From: Streptococcus halotolerans
Lineage (GTDB): Bacteria; Bacillota; Bacilli; Lactobacillales; Streptococcaceae
Length of the DNA stretch: 64,000 nt
Direction: 5' to 3'
NCBI RefSeq assembly: GCF_001598035.1
Contig: NZ_CP014835.1
Location: forward strand, 1,120,001-1,184,000
In this document: positions 31,629-42,066 of the stretch, in pieces
Layout of the letters: every line of letters starts with the position of its first letter
How positions within the stretch are numbered: the stretch's first letter is position 1
Translations under genes and position numbers: made by a program
Notes under the pieces: generated by a model
Database searches by the model: none
What the model saw: the letters and a program-made list of their open reading frames with translations, nothing else
Told to the model about the DNA's origin: nothing

Positions 31629-32786
31629 CTATTTAGCCTCTTTTCGTTTGACACGTTGGCCAAAATATTGGTACAAATCAACTTTTAAAGTACCATTATA
31701 TAATTTTCGTTTTTTATCCGCTAAGCTACCATACTTGGTTTCAAAAGCTTCATCACTGGTCAAGATAAATTTGCTCCAAGTCGTTAATGGCGCGAAGGTT
31801 TGACCCATTTCATTATACAAGATGTCGATAGCTTTGTCATCAAGAAGTCGCTCGCCGTATGGTGGATTTGAGATGATAACTCCGTTGATTTTATTAGTTT
31901 TTAGATCCTGAAGACGCATTTGTTTCAATTTGATAACATCTGCCAGTCCAGCTTCTTCTGCATTCTTTTTAGCAATGTCAACCATACGACCATCGATATC
32001 AGAACCAGTGATATCCAGTTCAATATCATAATTAGCCTTTGATTCTGCTTCATCCCGAACTTCCTGAACTAAGTCCTTAGATACCCAAGACCAATTTTCA
32101 AAAGCAAAATCTCGATTAAAACCTGGTGCGATGTTCATCCCAATCATAGCTGCTTCTATACAGAATGTCCCAGACCCACAGGTTGGATCAATTAAAGGTT
32201 TGTCGGGGTACCAATTACTTAGCATCAGGATAGCTGCTGCCATATTTTCCTTAATAGGAGCACCACCTTTTTCTACCCGATAACCGCGTTTGAAAAGACT
32301 CGAACCAGTTGTATCGATCATAACAGTGGCAATATCTTTTAATAAAGAAACTTCGATTTTATATTCAGGTCCATTTTCTATCAAGGGAACACCCTCAGGA
32401 CGATGGTAAATTTTTTGAAGTTTTTTGACAACAGCCTTTTTACTGATAGCTTGAACGCTCGGCTCGTTATGAAGTTTCGATTTAACACACTTCGCTTTAG
32501 AAATCGGAAAAGTCGAACCTAGTGGTAAATAATGATCCCAATCTAAGCCATAAACACCTTGAAACAATTCTTCAAAGGTTCTAGCTGGAAATTGTCCAAC
32601 CACGATTTTAATACGGTCCGCAGCACGTAACCATAGATTAGTTTCTACAATAGTCTTGACAGTTCCCTGAAATCTAACTTTGCCATTTTCGACTTGACAC
32701 TCGATTCCTAAGTCTCTGATTTCACGTCCCACAACTGCTTCAAGTCCAGCTGCTGCTGTAGCGATCAATTCAAATGTTTCTTTCAT
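31629..32786 (-). CDS. THUMP-domain 23S rRNA (guanine-N2)-methyltransferase, RlmL/YpsC type
   Basis: The 385-residue protein has an N-terminal THUMP domain (about 5-165) and an UPF0020 methyltransferase domain with DPTCGSGTFCIEAAMIG and the NPPYGERL motif for exocyclic-amine methylation. I start at ATG 32786 (MKETFELIATA); the frame is open to a GTG at 32801. It belongs to the YpsC family, related to the N-terminal half of E. coli RlmL. Cotranscription with mapZ is likely. Confidence 0.92.
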   Translation of the reverse strand: MKETFELIATAAAGLEAVVGREIRDLGIECQVENGKVRFQGTVKTIVETNLWLRAADRIKIVVGQFPARTFEELFQGVYGLDWDHYLPLGSTFPISKAKCVKSKLHNEPSVQAISKKAVVKKLQKIYHRPEGVPLIENGPEYKIEVSLLKDIATVMIDTTGSSLFKRGYRVEKGGAPIKENMAAAILMLSNWYPDKPLIDPTCGSGTFCIEAAMIGMNIAPGFNRDFAFENWSWVSKDLVQEVRDEAESKANYDIELDITGSDIDGRMVDIAKKNAEEAGLADVIKLKQMRLQDLKTNKINGVIISNPPYGERLLDDKAIDILYNEMGQTFAPLTTWSKFILTSDEAFETKYGSLADKKRKLYNGTLKVDLYQYFGQRVKRKEAK

Positions 32787-32820
32787 TTTTACTTCTTTCA
32801 CTTTTTTACTGTTAAATAAA

Positions 32821-32838
32821 AGCTAGCCTAAGCTAGCT
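32821..32838 (-). terminator. terminator of rnpB
   Basis: AGCTAGC-TTAG-GCTAGCT forms a compact hairpin on the minus strand, followed by TTTATTT, just after the 3' end of the RNase P RNA. Confidence 0.85.
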
Positions 32839-32842
32839 AAAC

Positions 32843-33234
32843 CTATTATGTAATTTTCTATAAGCCATGTTTTGTTCAGAAGCTGACTAGGAACCAACTT
32901 CCTCGATAATCATCTGTCTACTGCTAAAGCAGTTAAGATAGTTCTGTTCGTCTTCCAGCTATCTCATGCCCCGACCAAAGTTTGGGTTGCTAGCTTGAGG
33001 GGTTTACCGCGTTCCACTTTTTAGGTTTCCCTAAAAACTTCGTCACTGTGGCACTTTCAAGGTTACTGAGGCATATCCAGAGAACTTAGCCATTTTACCT
33101 GCCGTAACGTATCACCGACACGTCCCTAGGCTTATTTTTTCGCCTAGCACAAACACTACCGGCATCACAGCCAGTGCTAGCATGGACTTTCCTCATAGTA
33201 TTCTTATACTACGCGATTATCCGAAAATTACACA
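32843..33234 (-). ncRNA. rnpB: RNase P RNA, type B
   Basis: The minus strand reads as a Firmicute-type RNase P RNA. It has the 5' GGATAATCGCG, GAGGAAAGTCCATGCTAGCAC, GTGCCACAGTGACG, GGAACGCGGTAAACCCC and the 3' GGCTTATAGAAAATTACATAAT that pairs with the 5' end GTGTAATTTTC. The length of about 390 nt is right. It is the catalytic RNA that matures tRNA 5' ends. It begins only a few bases after the gpsB stop codon. Confidence 0.93.
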
Positions 33235-33242
33235 GGAATAAT

Positions 33243-33596
33243 CTATTCCGTGATTTGTTTTCCAAAAACTTCTTTTTCTAATCGACTAATACGCTTCAAG
33301 ATGTCAAAATTAGTCACCGGATTGTCCGCACGATTTTGCAAACCACCAACAGCACCTCTCTGCGCTAAACTAACCCCTGCAGCTCGACTAGCCTGCGGTT
33401 GAGAAGTGACTTTTTTCAAACGAGCCTTTAACTGGTCATTCTCTGATTGCAGCTCCTCAACTAAACTAGCATAAGCCTCGTAGTCTTTAATCACATCATC
33501 TAGAAACTCATCAACTTCGCGCTTGTCATAGCCACGCATAGCCGTTTTAAATTCTTTTTCAAAGATTTTTTTGGGGGTATTAATAATACTGGTCAT
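33243..33596 (-). CDS. gpsB: GpsB cell-division regulator (DivIVA-like)
   Basis: The 117-residue protein has the DivIVA-type N-terminal lipid/peptide-binding region ([28 protein letters not shown]), a coiled coil to about residue 65 and a C-terminal trimerising segment ([17 protein letters not shown]). It coordinates septal and peripheral wall synthesis and supports StkP activity. The start at 33596 has GGAG upstream; the frame is open to 33620. It precedes rnpB directly. Confidence 0.94.
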   Translation of the reverse strand: MTSIINTPKKIFEKEFKTAMRGYDKREVDEFLDDVIKDYEAYASLVEELQSENDQLKARLKKVTSQPQASRAAGVSLAQRGAVGGLQNRADNPVTNFDILKRISRLEKEVFGKQITE

Positions 33597-33721
33597 TCTC
33601 TCGTCTCCAACACTCGTCATTCTACTGATAAAATACGATTAAAATAATCATTCAATCATAAAATATAATACAGAATTTAAAACTAAAAAGCAAGTATTTT
33701 CCCCCATTATCAGGGGATTTG

Positions 33722-34240
33722 TTATTCATTTTCCATAGCAATGTCATTTAAGTCATCAAATCGTAACTGATTAACTTTATAATCAGATTCCTGCATCATG
33801 CGGTATAAATATTTTAAGTTTGTCTCATTGTCACTGTCGTAAAATAAATAAGCTTCATCGGTATTGGCAAGTAAGAATTGATGATATTGCTTGAATTGAC
33901 CAGGATTGTCGTAAGCATCGAAACTATATTTAACAAAGTCAACTTGTTTAAAGGCTGACAATTTCATCTGATTGGCTTCGTTCCAGTTGTCACCTTGATT
34001 GGCAAAACAAAATATGGTGGCTAACTTCAGATCATAATCTTCCTTCATTTCTTTAGCGACTTCTAAAACCCAATACTCAAACCCTAACTCACCTGTAAAA
34101 ATAAGCCACTCCAATCCCTCCGAACAAAATCGCTCCAAGTCTCGTCTGATGGCTTTTTTGATAACGGCAATGCGTTCATCATTTTCCTTAAAAATTCCTA
34201 AATCAAAACTGCGATAACCAGACACTAAAAGAGTGGTCAT
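33722..34240 (-). CDS. ypsA: YpsA family protein (DUF1273, SLOG-like)
   Basis: The 172-residue protein is a DUF1273/YpsA family member with [14 protein letters not shown] and [15 protein letters not shown], forming a Rossmann-like nucleotide-binding SLOG fold. YpsA affects cell division in Firmicutes; the ligand is not established. It is next to gpsB, and divergent from recU-pbp1A. Confidence 0.9.
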   Translation of the reverse strand: MTTLLVSGYRSFDLGIFKENDERIAVIKKAIRRDLERFCSEGLEWLIFTGELGFEYWVLEVAKEMKEDYDLKLATIFCFANQGDNWNEANQMKLSAFKQVDFVKYSFDAYDNPGQFKQYHQFLLANTDEAYLFYDSDNETNLKYLYRMMQESDYKVNQLRFDDLNDIAMENE

Positions 34241-34244
34241 AATT

Positions 34245-34273
34245 TTGTTGTCCTCTCAAAAATATGATATAAT
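34245..34273 (+). promoter_or_regulatory. recU-pbp1A promoter
   Basis: TTGTTG (34245-34250) and TATAAT (34268-34273) are 17 bp apart, about 45 bp before recU. Confidence 0.75.
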
Positions 34274-34318
34274 GATACGTGTTTATCTTACCATTATTTA
34301 AAAGATTTTAGGAGAAAT

Positions 34319-34918
34319 ATGGTTAACTATCCTCATAGGATTTCTCAAAAAACACGGCACTTATCCTCTTCGAAAAAGGAATCCAACATTAATTTTGCCA
34401 ATCGAGGGATGTCTTTTGAAACCGCTATCAACGCAACCAATGACTACTACCTAACGCATGGTGTTGCTGTTATCCATAAGAAACCGACACCGGTGCAGAT
34501 TGTTAAGGTTGATTATCCCAAAAGAAGTCGAGCCAAAATTGTCGAAGCGTATTTTAGGCAAGCATCAACAACAGATTATTCTGGTGTTTATAAGGGTCAT
34601 TACATTGACTTTGAAGCTAAAGAAACTAGACAAAAGACAGCCATGCCTTTGAAAAATTTCCATGATCATCAGATTAATCATATGAAGAATGTCATCGACC
34701 AGAAAGGGATTTGTTTTGTGTTAATGCATTTTTCAACATTAAAGGAAACCTACTATTTACCTGCAAGCCACTTGATTGCATTTTATCAAGCCGAAGGAGG
34801 TAAACGATCCATGCCATTAGATTATATTCAAGAACATGGCTATGCTATTAAACTATCAACTTTCCCTCAAGTTCCTTATCTTGACATTATTGAACAAAAT
34901 TTTTTAGGCGGAATCTAG
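34319..34918 (+). CDS. recU: Holliday junction resolvase RecU
   Basis: The 199-residue nuclease has the RecU core: [38 protein letters not shown] with the catalytic Asp/Glu/Lys cluster, and [12 protein letters not shown]. It resolves Holliday junctions in repair and segregation. It is followed one base later by pbp1A, the normal streptococcal pair. GGAG before ATG supports the start. Confidence 0.96.
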   Translation: MVNYPHRISQKTRHLSSSKKESNINFANRGMSFETAINATNDYYLTHGVAVIHKKPTPVQIVKVDYPKRSRAKIVEAYFRQASTTDYSGVYKGHYIDFEAKETRQKTAMPLKNFHDHQINHMKNVIDQKGICFVLMHFSTLKETYYLPASHLIAFYQAEGGKRSMPLDYIQEHGYAIKLSTFPQVPYLDIIEQNFLGGI

Positions 34919-34919
34919 A

Positions 34920-37166
34920 ATGAATAACATTTCAAAAATTGCTAAGTATATCCTATTAGGGGTTGCTGGCCTTGCTATCTCAGGAGTTGTCATTGGAGGT
35001 CTTCTATTCACCTTCTATGCGAGCACAGCTCCAAAACTATCTGAAGCTAAGTTAAAATCCACTACGTCTAGCCTCATTTACGATAGCGACAACAATCTTA
35101 TTGCCGATTTAGGAGCCGAAAAACGCGAGAACGTTACAGCTGATAATATTCCTGTTGAGTTGGTCAATGCGATCACTTCTATTGAAGACCATCGTTTCTT
35201 CGCGCACCGTGGTATCGACATCTATCGGATTATGGGGGCCGCTTGGAATAACTTAACAAGTAGTACAACCCAAGGGGGGTCAACCCTTGACCAGCAATTG
35301 ATCAAACTCGCTTATTTTTCAACCAATAAGTCTGACCAAAACCTTAAGCGTAAAGCCCAAGAAGGTTGGCTGGCCTACAAGATGGAGAAAGAATATACTA
35401 AAGAAGAAATCCTAACCTTCTACATCAACAAAGTGTATATGGGAAATGGTAACTATGGTATGCTAACAGCTGCTAAGTCGTATTTTGGCAAGGACCTAAA
35501 AGACCTGTCCATCGCCCAAGTTGCTTTGTTGGCTGGTATTCCACAAGCACCAAGTCAGTACGACCCTTATAACAATCCTGAAATGGCCAAACAACGGCGA
35601 GATACAGTTCTTTCAGAGATGTATGAGTTGAAAAAAATCGATAAAGAACAGTATGATACAGCGATTGCAACTCCTGTAAATGATGGTTTGCAAACCTTGA
35701 AAAAAGAAGCTAGCTATGAACCATACTATGACAACTACCTCAAAGAAGTTATTTCACAGGTAAAAGAAAAAACAGGTAAAGACGTCTACACGGCTGGTTT
35801 AAAAGTCTACACCAATATCAATTCTGATTTCCAAAAATTCCTCTGGGATATTTACAATTCAGATACCTATGTGTACTACCCAGATGAGAAATTCCAAGTA
35901 GCATCTACCGTTATGGATGTTACCAATGGGGCTGTCGTTGCCCAACTAGGGGGGCGCCACCAAAACAATGTATCTCTGGGAAGTAACCAAGCTGTGCTAA
36001 CTGATCGTGATTGGGGTTCAACAATGAAACCTGTTACGGATTATGCTCCAGCTATTGAGAACGGTGTTTACTCAGCTACTTCTGCCAACACTCAAGATAC
36101 CTACTACACATGGCCAGGCACTGACCAACAGGTATATAACTGGGATCGTAAATATAATGGGAATATGACCATTCAACGTGCCATTCAGGAATCACGTAAC
36201 GTACCTGCCATTAAGGCTCTCGAAAAGGTTGGATTAAAAAATTCGTTGAACTTTTTGAAAGGCCTTGGCATCAATTATCCTGAACTACATTATTCTAATG
36301 CGATTTCAAGTAATACAAGCAGTTCTGACCAAAAATATGGTGCTAGCAGTGAAAAAATGGCTGCTGCTTACTCGGCATTTGCTAATGGTGGGACTTATTA
36401 CGAGCCAATGTATATCAATCGTATTGAGTTTAATGATGGAACCAAAGAGGATTACACAGCACCTGGTAAACGTGCTATGAAAGCTACTACAGCCTATATG
36501 ATGACTGACATGATGAAATCGGTCCTTTCATATGGTACAGGGACAAACGCTGCCATCAGCGGTTTATACCAAGCTGGTAAAACAGGAACCTCATCATATT
36601 CAGATGATGAATTAGCCAAGATCGAAGCAGAAACCGGCATCTATAATAGCGCTGTGGGTACAATGGCTCCTGATGAAACGTTTGTCGGCTATACCAGTCA
36701 ATACGCTATGGCTGTTTGGACTGGTTACAAAAATCGTTCTACCCCTCTTTATGGAGGTATGCTTAATACAGCTACGGATGTCTATAAGACGATGATGTCC
36801 TATATCACCGGCGGTTACAGTGAAGACTGGCTCATGCCAGATGGCTTGTACCGTAACGGTAGTTATGTTTATCTAAATAGCTACACTGGACGTCGAAACT
36901 ATTACTCTAATCCGTATGGAACTGGCGGTAACGGCTTTGGTACCAATGGTAACACCACAGAAGGAAATAATTCTAGCAATACTGAGAATACTACTGAAAA
37001 TGGTTCAACATCCAATAGTTCATCAGAAGGACCATCTCAAGATACCGGCAATACACCTTCACCAAATACTGAGCAATCAAACGCTATCCAAGGTAACGGT
37101 CAAGGAAACAGTAACAGCACCAATGGTGGCGCTAATCAACCAGCCACTGGTGGAAATGGAAACTAA
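34920..37166 (+). CDS. pbp1A: penicillin-binding protein 1A (bifunctional class A PBP)
   Basis: The 748-residue protein has an N-terminal span (about 9-33) and a GT51 glycosyltransferase ([67 protein letters not shown]). The transpeptidase domain has STMKP (active Ser), SRN and KTGTS. It polymerises and cross-links peptidoglycan. The last 85 residues are an Asn/Ser/Gly-rich tail, probably a flexible spacer. It is coupled to recU. Confidence 0.96.
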   Translation: MNNISKIAKYILLGVAGLAISGVVIGGLLFTFYASTAPKLSEAKLKSTTSSLIYDSDNNLIADLGAEKRENVTADNIPVELVNAITSIEDHRFFAHRGIDIYRIMGAAWNNLTSSTTQGGSTLDQQLIKLAYFSTNKSDQNLKRKAQEGWLAYKMEKEYTKEEILTFYINKVYMGNGNYGMLTAAKSYFGKDLKDLSIAQVALLAGIPQAPSQYDPYNNPEMAKQRRDTVLSEMYELKKIDKEQYDTAIATPVNDGLQTLKKEASYEPYYDNYLKEVISQVKEKTGKDVYTAGLKVYTNINSDFQKFLWDIYNSDTYVYYPDEKFQVASTVMDVTNGAVVAQLGGRHQNNVSLGSNQAVLTDRDWGSTMKPVTDYAPAIENGVYSATSANTQDTYYTWPGTDQQVYNWDRKYNGNMTIQRAIQESRNVPAIKALEKVGLKNSLNFLKGLGINYPELHYSNAISSNTSSSDQKYGASSEKMAAAYSAFANGGTYYEPMYINRIEFNDGTKEDYTAPGKRAMKATTAYMMTDMMKSVLSYGTGTNAAISGLYQAGKTGTSSYSDDELAKIEAETGIYNSAVGTMAPDETFVGYTSQYAMAVWTGYKNRSTPLYGGMLNTATDVYKTMMSYITGGYSEDWLMPDGLYRNGSYVYLNSYTGRRNYYSNPYGTGGNGFGTNGNTTEGNNSSNTENTTENGSTSNSSSEGPSQDTGNTPSPNTEQSNAIQGNGQGNSNSTNGGANQPATGGNGN

Positions 37167-37169
37167 CAA

Positions 37170-37201
37170 AAAATACTAGACCAATTGGTCTAGTATTTTT
37201 T
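37170..37201 (+). terminator. terminator of recU-pbp1A
   Basis: AAAAATACTAGACCA pairs with TGGTCTAGTATTTTT with almost no loop and ends in a T run, immediately after the pbp1A stop. Confidence 0.93.
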
Positions 37202-38261
37202 TAATCTAACAACGGCCTTATATTTATCCTTATTCCAAATCAAAAAATAGCGGTGATGCGGTCTCTATCAAAAAATAGCGGTGATGCGGTCTCTTTGTAC
37301 ACTCGATTTTATAGTCGAATGAACTAACGTTGAGACAAATAATTGAGATGCGAGCAACACTTGAGTAGGGCAAGGCGAAAGTGACGATGTCTTAACCTTA
37401 ATTCAAAAGATTATAGTTGGGAAGGGATGAGTTATTGTGTCATAACATTATAATGCCGCTATTTCTGAATTTTGTTAAACATTAGCACAATCATATCAAT
37501 TTGGTCGGCTTCTTTTCAATATCAATACGTTATTTTTTATCAAGAATTAAAGAATATCAGAACCGTTCAACCCTATCATTTGATTTTAATATAGGGCTGC
37601 TTTGATTTGATAGTGGCTTGCCTTAAATCCGTTAAAGTTCACACTGCTTTTCGCAAATTGTAATTCCTATGAGTCCTTGGAATTTTTGACAATAGTGTAG
37701 ATTGACTCTATTTTATCAGCAATTAGCTCACTATCTTCTGTCATCTATGCAAACGGCTTTGTTGTTCTGTTGTTTCTGAAGTCACTGGGTCATGGCTCAA
37801 CACTATTCAACGAAAAGTTACCCAAGAGTCATGGGGTTTACTGAAAACCAATTATCTGACAAGGTTGAATGACTGTACTAGCAAGCGCAGTTTGCCAGAG
37901 TCCTCATCTAAAAAGAATAGTTTAAAAACTACGGGTAGTCATAACTCGGTCCTGTTTTACTGAAACAAAAGACGTCTTTGCCGAAAGCGATATTTCAACA
38001 TATTAACTAATATCACTACCTAAGCTGCCTAAAGACTTTATCATCGTCTAAGGATGTAAAACCGAGCAGCTTTTGCAATGATCATATTGCAATGAATAGC
38101 AAAATTAGCTGCCTTCGATAAGGTAGCATCTCAATGATGACACTTTGTCGGTAGGTTGAACCTGATTTTCTTAACTCTGAAATATTTAGAAGCCGTTTAG
38201 ACACAAAGCAATTGAGAAATCCTTTGGCACAAGATTTGTTTCCTTGTTCACGCTATAGCTA
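37202..38261. other. gene-free stretch with no recognised content
   Basis: Apart from the tandem duplication there is no gene I can support on either strand. Short phrases look like eroded coding DNA, but every frame is broken and no family is recognisable. It may be degraded mobile DNA. Confidence 0.5.
37239..37294 (+). repeat. perfect 28-bp tandem duplication
   Basis: A 28-base unit beginning ATCAAAAAATAGCGGTGATG and ending CGGTCTCT occurs twice back to back (37239-37266, 37267-37294) with no mismatch. No coding frame covers it. Confidence 0.9.
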
Positions 38262-39293
38262 TCATTTAGGAACCAGCTTAGCATAACGCTCAAGAATCAT
38301 CGATTGGTGTTTGGTGACATAATCATAGTCCTCTTTAATAGTTTTAATGTTTTCTAAGGGTTGCATATTCGGATTCAGTTTAGCTTCCTTGTGAATAGGG
38401 CGGTTGGTGGTTAATTTTCCTAAAGCATCCTGTGCTTCTTTGGATACCATAAAATCTATAAATAATTTAGCATTTTCAAGATTCTTGGCTCCTTTTAAAA
38501 TCGCCATTGAAGACGGTGCAAAAACGGTGCCTTCCTTAGGATAAACAAGACTCACGTTAGCAGCATTTTCTACTAATTTCAAACTGGGAGCCTCATAAGT
38601 TAAGCCAACGGCCATCTTTCCATCAACGACCGATTGATAAACAGCCGAAGAACTTGTTGGAGAAACCTCGCCATAGTTATCAGTCAATTTCTTAACAAAT
38701 GACCATGCCGACTCACTCTCATAACCACCCTTAGCCATTAGCATACTCGTCAATTGAGACAAAGCACTGGACGAGCTTCTTGGATCAGCGTAAGCAATTT
38801 TACCTTTTAATTCGGGATTGAGTAAGTCTTGATAGCTATCAATGGTCATATCCTTGGTTAAATCTTTATTTACTAATAAGACATTGCCATTAATCGTATA
38901 AGCCGTCGCTATCACACTTGAATCTCTATAATCTTCTAATAATTTAACTACTGCTTTTGATCGATAAGGTAAAAACAAGTCCTCATTATTGGTAAATTGC
39001 GTATAAATACCTCCAAAAAAAACATCTGGTGTTTTTTCAAAACCTTGTCGGATCTGACTCATCAATTCACCTGTCCCATTTTCGACAAGCTTGACATTGA
39101 TGCCATACTTTTTTTCAAAAGCTGGAATCATCTCTCGCAGCAATGTCGGACTGTTAGGAGAGTATATGGTTAAAGCTGATGTTTTCGTATAGCTTTTTGA
39201 TGACAAATAGCCATGTTGGACGACGAAAACTCCCAGTAACAGCAGTAGGGTAACTATGCTGATTAGCTTAACAAGTAATGTTGGTCTACGCAA
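38262..39293 (-). CDS. membrane-anchored solute-binding protein, putative sensor component (HptA/PgtC-like)
   Basis: The 343-residue protein has an N-terminal hydrophobic anchor (about 8-27, no lipobox cysteine) and a type 2 periplasmic-binding fold (SALTIYSPNSPTLLREMIPAF, PDVFFGGIYTQF, GKIAYADPRSSSSALSQL, VGLTYEAPSL). No ABC permease or ATPase gene is nearby. It is the last gene of a run with a YesM-type kinase and AraC-type regulator, as in three-component sugar-phosphate sensors (HptARS, Pgt). I infer that it presents a ligand to the kinase. The ligand is unknown. Confidence 0.75.
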   Translation of the reverse strand: MRRPTLLVKLISIVTLLLLLGVFVVQHGYLSSKSYTKTSALTIYSPNSPTLLREMIPAFEKKYGINVKLVENGTGELMSQIRQGFEKTPDVFFGGIYTQFTNNEDLFLPYRSKAVVKLLEDYRDSSVIATAYTINGNVLLVNKDLTKDMTIDSYQDLLNPELKGKIAYADPRSSSSALSQLTSMLMAKGGYESESAWSFVKKLTDNYGEVSPTSSSAVYQSVVDGKMAVGLTYEAPSLKLVENAANVSLVYPKEGTVFAPSSMAILKGAKNLENAKLFIDFMVSKEAQDALGKLTTNRPIHKEAKLNPNMQPLENIKTIKEDYDYVTKHQSMILERYAKLVPK

Positions 39294-39316
39294 TCTATGC
39301 CTCCCTTCCTCTATGG

Positions 39317-40081
39317 TTATACAGTGTGGCGTTTCTTAAATTGATTGACGGTCATACCGACATATTTTTTAAAGACACGATCAAAATAGCGGTAATCATT
39401 ATACCCGACTTCTTCTCCCAATTGGTAAACCAATTTATCAGGCTGGTCCATTAAGAGTTGAATTGCCATACTTATCCGATATTGATTGATGTAGTCGTTA
39501 ATCGTCGTCTGTAAATATTTTTTGATCATATTATACAAATAACTTTCACTATAGCCAATATCATGAGCCATTTGCGCAATTGTTATTTTTTCTTGATAGT
39601 GTTGGTGAATCCAGGTGACAACCAGTTCGACAGCCTCAGGCATATTATCTGTTAATACAGGGAGATCGACATAGCTTTGGCTAATCGTTTGACTAGTGAC
39701 CTTTTCTCTTTCTCGTAATTGAGAGATGATTTTCCCAAGACAGCTGAACAAGGCCTCTTTATCTAAAGGCTTCGTTAAAAATTCAACCGCACCATAATGG
39801 AGCGCTTCTCTAGCGTTACTGAAGTCAGCATAACCAGATAAGATAATTTTTTCATAGTTAAGGTCTCTCGTGGCTTCGAACATCTCAAAAGCAGACATGA
39901 TCGGCATATTGATATCTGTTAACACAATATCAGGCTTCAATTGATGGATTTGCTTCACACCTTCTTGCCCGTCTTTGGCTTCCCCAACCACAATAATTCC
40001 CAAACTGTCGTAGTCAAGTGCATACCTGAGCCACTTCCGAATGAGATGTTCATCTTCTACGATTAATAATTTATACACCAT
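39317..40081 (-). CDS. response regulator, YesN type with AraC output domain
   Basis: The 254-residue protein has a receiver domain (LLIVEDEHLIRKWLR; phospho-acceptor Asp56 in DIVLTDINMP; LTKPLD) and a C-terminal AraC-type double helix-turn-helix (ITIAQMAHDIGYSESYLYN, VGYNDYRYFDRVFKKYVGMT). It overlaps the kinase gene by 11 bases. Its likely targets are the adjacent mannose-family PTS operon or its own operon; this is inference from neighbourhood. Confidence 0.88.
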   Translation of the reverse strand: MVYKLLIVEDEHLIRKWLRYALDYDSLGIIVVGEAKDGQEGVKQIHQLKPDIVLTDINMPIMSAFEMFEATRDLNYEKIILSGYADFSNAREALHYGAVEFLTKPLDKEALFSCLGKIISQLREREKVTSQTISQSYVDLPVLTDNMPEAVELVVTWIHQHYQEKITIAQMAHDIGYSESYLYNMIKKYLQTTINDYINQYRISMAIQLLMDQPDKLVYQLGEEVGYNDYRYFDRVFKKYVGMTVNQFKKRHTV

Positions 40082-41714
40082 TATCCTCCCTTACCTTAAA
40101 TGTGATCCCAAATCCGAGGTCTGTACGATTGAATTGAAGCTCAACATCATGAAATTGATGAACCAAGCGACGATAGGAATTAATAACCCCATGATGGCTA
40201 TCCATTGTCTGTAAATTAGCCAATAGTTGTTGCTGGCGATCTTCACTAATCCCCGGCCCATTATCCTCTACGCTCAACCACAGATAACCCGATTCTTTTT
40301 TGACATGGATGTGAATAACAAGGTCATGGCGGTAACGGTAGCCATACTTGATGCTATTTTCCACAAGAGGCAATAAGACTAATTTAGGAATCCTTATCTC
40401 CTTGACATTATCATCATAAGTCAGCTGATAACTCAGCTCTTCAAAACGAACTTGATTGATTTGCAAATAAGACTCCACAATGGCTAGGTCATTAGCAATT
40501 GTTTCTTGTTGATGGTCATGGTTAAGGCTATAACGCAACAATCGCGTTAAACGAAGAACAATCGTTTCAGTCAACTTAGGATCAAATTGACTGGTGATTA
40601 AAATGGTTTCCAAAGTATTATAGAGGAAATGCGGATGAAATTGCGCTTCAAGCATACGCCTTTCAAAGGTTTGCCTTTCCTTTTCCAATAGCAAAGCCTT
40701 TCGACTCAATTGGTAGAGACGCTGGATCATCTGATTCATCTGATCTGCCAAATAGCTAAACTCGTCCTCTGTCTTTAAGTCAATGCTTTTCTTTTCACTT
40801 TTTGAAACCGCCTCCATCTCTGACACCAACGTTTCAATCGCTACCGAATTTTTAGTCGCAATCTTATCTCCTAATTGTTTCGATTGCCATAACAAAACAG
40901 CAAAAATACTAGCTGATAAGCACATGGCGAATATCAACATCGCCGTTATAGGGAGCAATTGCCGATAAACAGTGACTGTCATTGAAGGCGATAACGAAGA
41001 GGTTTGACTCAGATAGGCTTTTTGCTTAGAAAAGATTAACCGCTTGGTCAGGATTGTTTCATCAACCTTTCCTAAACTCCCCGTCATAAAATTGTCACTA
41101 TTACTCAAAAACGGTGACTGATACTCATCAAAAATAAGGTATCGAGAATCTAATGACTTTAACAAAGTCAAAAAATCGTCGCCATTAATTAATAAGACCG
41201 AATAACCAACTAAGCGATTCGCCGCCTTAATCGTAGCAATCATTGCAAGATAGTGGTTTCCCTCTCCATCTATAATAACTGTAGACTTGATAGGGGTCTC
41301 AATACTCTGTTTCATCACCAATTTTAATTGTAGTGACTGAGCTAAAGGCGTTAGCTGATTATCTGTCATCAGCTGGAGATCTTGTTCAGCATTGAAAACA
41401 AGTAGATTTGATCGAACTGTCGTCGAAGACCTTGCACTATAAAAATCACGATAAACGTCTCGTTCAACTGGTTTATCCGAGAGGTATTGTTGGATAGACC
41501 CTTGACTAAGATCTCGCAACAAGTGCTCGTGATGCGTCACAAACTTGTCGTAGGTTTTTGAGATTAGTCTAGAATCACGATAAATACCATATTGCTGTGG
41601 AACAAGCGCAAAAAATGAGAACAAGGCAATTAAAATCCCCGATAACAATAGTGCCTGACGTGAAAAATGCTTAACAATGTCTTCTTGTAACGTCAGTTTA
41701 AACTTTTCTTCCAT
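40071..41714 (-). CDS. sensor histidine kinase, YesM/LytS type
   Basis: The 547-residue kinase has two membrane spans (about 20-43 and 254-276) flanking a 210-residue extracellular domain, then a HAMP region. A His_kinase domain has EAQFHPHFLYNTLETI with the phosphorylated His, and a HATPase domain has VENSIKYG and VEDNGPGIS. Kinases of this class pair with AraC-type regulators and often use an extracytoplasmic binding protein, encoded here two genes downstream. Confidence 0.9.
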   Translation of the reverse strand: MEEKFKLTLQEDIVKHFSRQALLLSGILIALFSFFALVPQQYGIYRDSRLISKTYDKFVTHHEHLLRDLSQGSIQQYLSDKPVERDVYRDFYSARSSTTVRSNLLVFNAEQDLQLMTDNQLTPLAQSLQLKLVMKQSIETPIKSTVIIDGEGNHYLAMIATIKAANRLVGYSVLLINGDDFLTLLKSLDSRYLIFDEYQSPFLSNSDNFMTGSLGKVDETILTKRLIFSKQKAYLSQTSSLSPSMTVTVYRQLLPITAMLIFAMCLSASIFAVLLWQSKQLGDKIATKNSVAIETLVSEMEAVSKSEKKSIDLKTEDEFSYLADQMNQMIQRLYQLSRKALLLEKERQTFERRMLEAQFHPHFLYNTLETILITSQFDPKLTETIVLRLTRLLRYSLNHDHQQETIANDLAIVESYLQINQVRFEELSYQLTYDDNVKEIRIPKLVLLPLVENSIKYGYRYRHDLVIHIHVKKESGYLWLSVEDNGPGISEDRQQQLLANLQTMDSHHGVINSYRRLVHQFHDVELQFNRTDLGFGITFKVREDNGV

Positions 41715-41731
41715 AAACTTTCCACCTTAGT

Positions 41732-41756
41732 TTGAAACGCTTCCACATTCATTATA
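41732..41756 (-). promoter_or_regulatory. promoter of the sensor operon with cre-like site
   Basis: An extended -10 element TGC-TATAAT (41751-41756) lies about 35 bp before the kinase start; the -35 box is poor. Directly downstream, TGGAAGCGTTTCAA (41732-41745) resembles a catabolite-responsive element with about three mismatches. CcpA control is plausible but unproven. Confidence 0.5.
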
Positions 41757-42025
41757 GCAAATTAACAGTGAAATGGTGAATCACCTTTTCCTGGTGTTTC
41801 CTATTGCTTTCATGGCTATTTTCTGTTCAAGTCAGAGAAACCGCTTCCGACCACTCTTTCATCACTCCTTAAACACCACTTTGACTGATAAGTATCGAGA
41901 ACCTTTTAAATCCTTATCAACTGAGATAATCTGGTCTTTACTAATTTTCTAACAAGGGAGGGCCTAGTCTGAAAAGTCCCTTGCCATATTTTCTTAGTTG
42001 ATATGATACCATCTTAGTCAGAGAA

Positions 42026-42055
42026 AAACGTTTGAGATTAAAACCCCAAACGTTT
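42026..42055 (-). terminator. terminator of the mannose-family PTS operon
   Basis: AAACGTTTG and CAAACGTTT arms, then TTTCTC on the minus strand, lie 12 bases after the IID stop codon. Another 270 bases without a gene separate it from the sensor operon. Confidence 0.8.
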
Positions 42056-42066
42056 ACCATATTAAA

